From contig CBDBFZ010000003.1 in assembly GCA_965205225.1 (NCBI GenBank), positions 1,240,001 through 1,304,000 of the forward strand: a stretch of 64,000 bases of DNA. The letters are read 5' to 3'. This document shows, piece by piece, positions 63,241 through 64,000 of the stretch. Each line of letters opens with the position of its first letter. The stretch's first letter is position 1. The position numbers were made by a program, and so were the translations under genes. The notes under the pieces are model-generated. The model saw nothing but the letters and a program-made list of their open reading frames with translations, had not been told where the DNA came from and searched no databases. The stretch is from Litorimonas sp965205225 (GTDB lineage Bacteria; Pseudomonadota; Alphaproteobacteria; Caulobacterales; Maricaulaceae).

Positions 63241-63294
63241 CCTTCCCATCAAAACTACTAACTAAAAGATGGTCCAGTTTTAAGGGGCAAGGAC
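63239..63294 (-). mobile_element. IS3-family terminal fragment
   Basis: 56 bp closely matching the outer 5' end of the IS3 remnant at 61643-61697 (shared TAAAAGATGGTCCAGTT and GCAAGGACA). It lies in the same orientation. It joins a truncated glucanase gene on one side to the duplicated giant-gene end on the other. Confidence 0.8.
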
Positions 63295-63464
63295 AGCTTT
63301 CAGACCCGTTTTCTTTCGGTCCATTCTCATCAGGCCCGCTTCAGGATCCGTGGGGGAATCTGATGTGCTGGCCCGGGCTCGGAAGCCATCCGGCGATGCA
63401 GAATGATCTCGCCATGATCCTGCCGGAGATGGAGATTGTCACCGCTTATATGGAGGGTTTCTAA
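63295..63464 (+). pseudogene. C-terminal fragment of a second giant-protein gene
   Basis: The frame reads SFGPFSSGPLQDPWGNLMCW then PGLGSHPAMQNDLAM and ILPEMEIVTAYMEGF with a stop, matching the end of the giant protein with several substitutions. It has no start and is fused to an IS3 end. The preserved reading frame despite base changes suggests it was once the end of a functional paralogue. Confidence 0.8.
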
Positions 63465-63491
63465 CCGACGGACCGGACCCGGGACAAGGGC

Positions 63492-63689
63492 ATGACCGAG
63501 ACAGAGATCAGGATAGAGTCGGGGACCGTACCTGCCGGACAGATCGAGGTGACGTTCGAGGTCGATCTGTCACGCGGGGTTTCTCCGAGTGGCTGGCAAC
63601 GAAACGGCTCGGCCTTGCGCGACATTGTCAATGACACGCTGACGCAAATCCCGGAACATCACTTTGTTCAGGAAACACCGCCACTGTAA
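63492..63689 (+). CDS. Small ORF downstream of the giant-gene end, intact copy
   Basis: A 65-residue protein: MTETEIRIESGTVPAGQIEV, TFEVDLSRGVSPSGWQRNGS, then IVNDTLTQIPEHHFVQETPP. No known family is recognised. It follows the giant-gene C-terminus in both copies (27 bases after the stop here, 26 at 60678), which suggests that it belongs with that gene. Here it is intact; in copy 1 it is truncated. There is no signal peptide or membrane segment. Confidence 0.45.
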   Translation: MTETEIRIESGTVPAGQIEVTFEVDLSRGVSPSGWQRNGSALRDIVNDTLTQIPEHHFVQETPPL

Positions 63690-63736
63690 GGGGAATCAAA
63701 AATCAAAACAAAAGGGAATCCCTGAAATCAATAGGA

Positions 63737-64000
63737 CCTGAGCCTGACCACTATCCGTTTGCCGTTGCGGTTCACACGCTCTGGATTCTCAGCATGGTCT
63801 GGCTCGGCATTTATGCCGTAGTGCAGATTGCTCGTGTCTATATTCTTGGAACGCTGGGCAGGCGCTGGACCACCCGAATCATTGTCCTGATCGGCGAGGC
63901 GAAAGTCACAAAGGGCCCATTCGCTCTGATTCCTCATCCCAACTATCCGCTGGTGATCGCTGAAATTCTTGTCGCCCCAATCTCGTGCTCGACCCGTGGC
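63737..64000 (+). pseudogene. Isoprenylcysteine carboxyl methyltransferase-like protein, partial
   Basis: The frame from 63737 to the window end reads PDHYPFAVAVHTLWILSM, ARVYILGTLGRRWTTRIIVL, KGPFALIPHPNYPLVIAEI. The GRRWTTRIIV and RHPNY-like HPNYP motifs are those of bacterial ICMT-family membrane methyltransferases. No start codon or N-terminal about 40 residues are visible upstream, and the family's loop between HTLW and ARV is shortened, so it is probably a fragment. It runs off the window. Confidence 0.6.

Overview
The window looks like chromosomal DNA of a marine, aerobic, carotenoid-bearing alphaproteobacterium, most likely of the Maricaulales/Hyphomonadaceae/Caulobacterales type. The evidence is a lipoyl-E1beta fusion in the pyruvate dehydrogenase operon, the ntrBC-ntrYX-trkAH-hfq-hflX-mazG gene order, a fused ispDF, and crtY-crtI. 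This placement is inferred from gene content, not from a database search.

Bases 1-38,000 are mostly ordinary housekeeping genes. They hold eno and an FtsB-like gene; the pyruvate dehydrogenase cluster pdhA-pdhB-pdhC-lpdA with three small genes inserted in it; lipA, a RatA/COQ10-type START protein, cinA C-terminal domain and ispDF; dusB-ntrB-ntrC-ntrY-ntrX-trkA-trkH-hfq-hflX, largely one collinear run; mazG with ccmD-C-B-A and a divergent ccmE; crtY-crtI; a SixA phosphatase, a DUF481 protein, serS and an M24 aminopeptidase P. Decay islands interrupt this: an IS5-family element inside an acyltransferase-3 gene (8.4-10.3 kb), an IS1182-family element inside an amidohydrolase gene (29.5-31.7 kb), and two small broken genes.

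Bases 39,946-43,100 are an almost perfect tandem array of a 17-bp unit, about 186 copies, with no coding capacity. It begins 51 bp upstream of the aminopeptidase start codon. A decayed IS481-family transposase follows, and its remnant forms the upstream region of a giant gene.

Bases 44,011-60,651 are one open reading frame of about 5,550 codons. It encodes a probable secreted calcium-dependent megaprotein: N-terminal region with a Cys/His cluster, PPC-like domain, serralysin-type zinc metalloprotease, RTX turns, Asp-rich repeats, then five modules. Each module has exactly seven FG-GAP blades (35 in all) and an RTX-like linker; the first four also carry 2, 4, 2 and 2 cadherin-like domains. A conserved C-terminal tail ends the protein. 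No type I secretion genes are present in the window.

Bases 60,652-64,000 are a wreckage zone: an IS5 remnant, an IS3-family remnant, two tandem GH17-type beta-1,3-glucanase genes (one truncated), a second IS3 end, a second copy of the giant gene's 3' end with its small downstream ORF, and a partial isoprenylcysteine methyltransferase-like gene. This suggests that a second giant-protein gene once lay here and was lost by IS-mediated rearrangement. No tRNA, rRNA or CRISPR array was seen.
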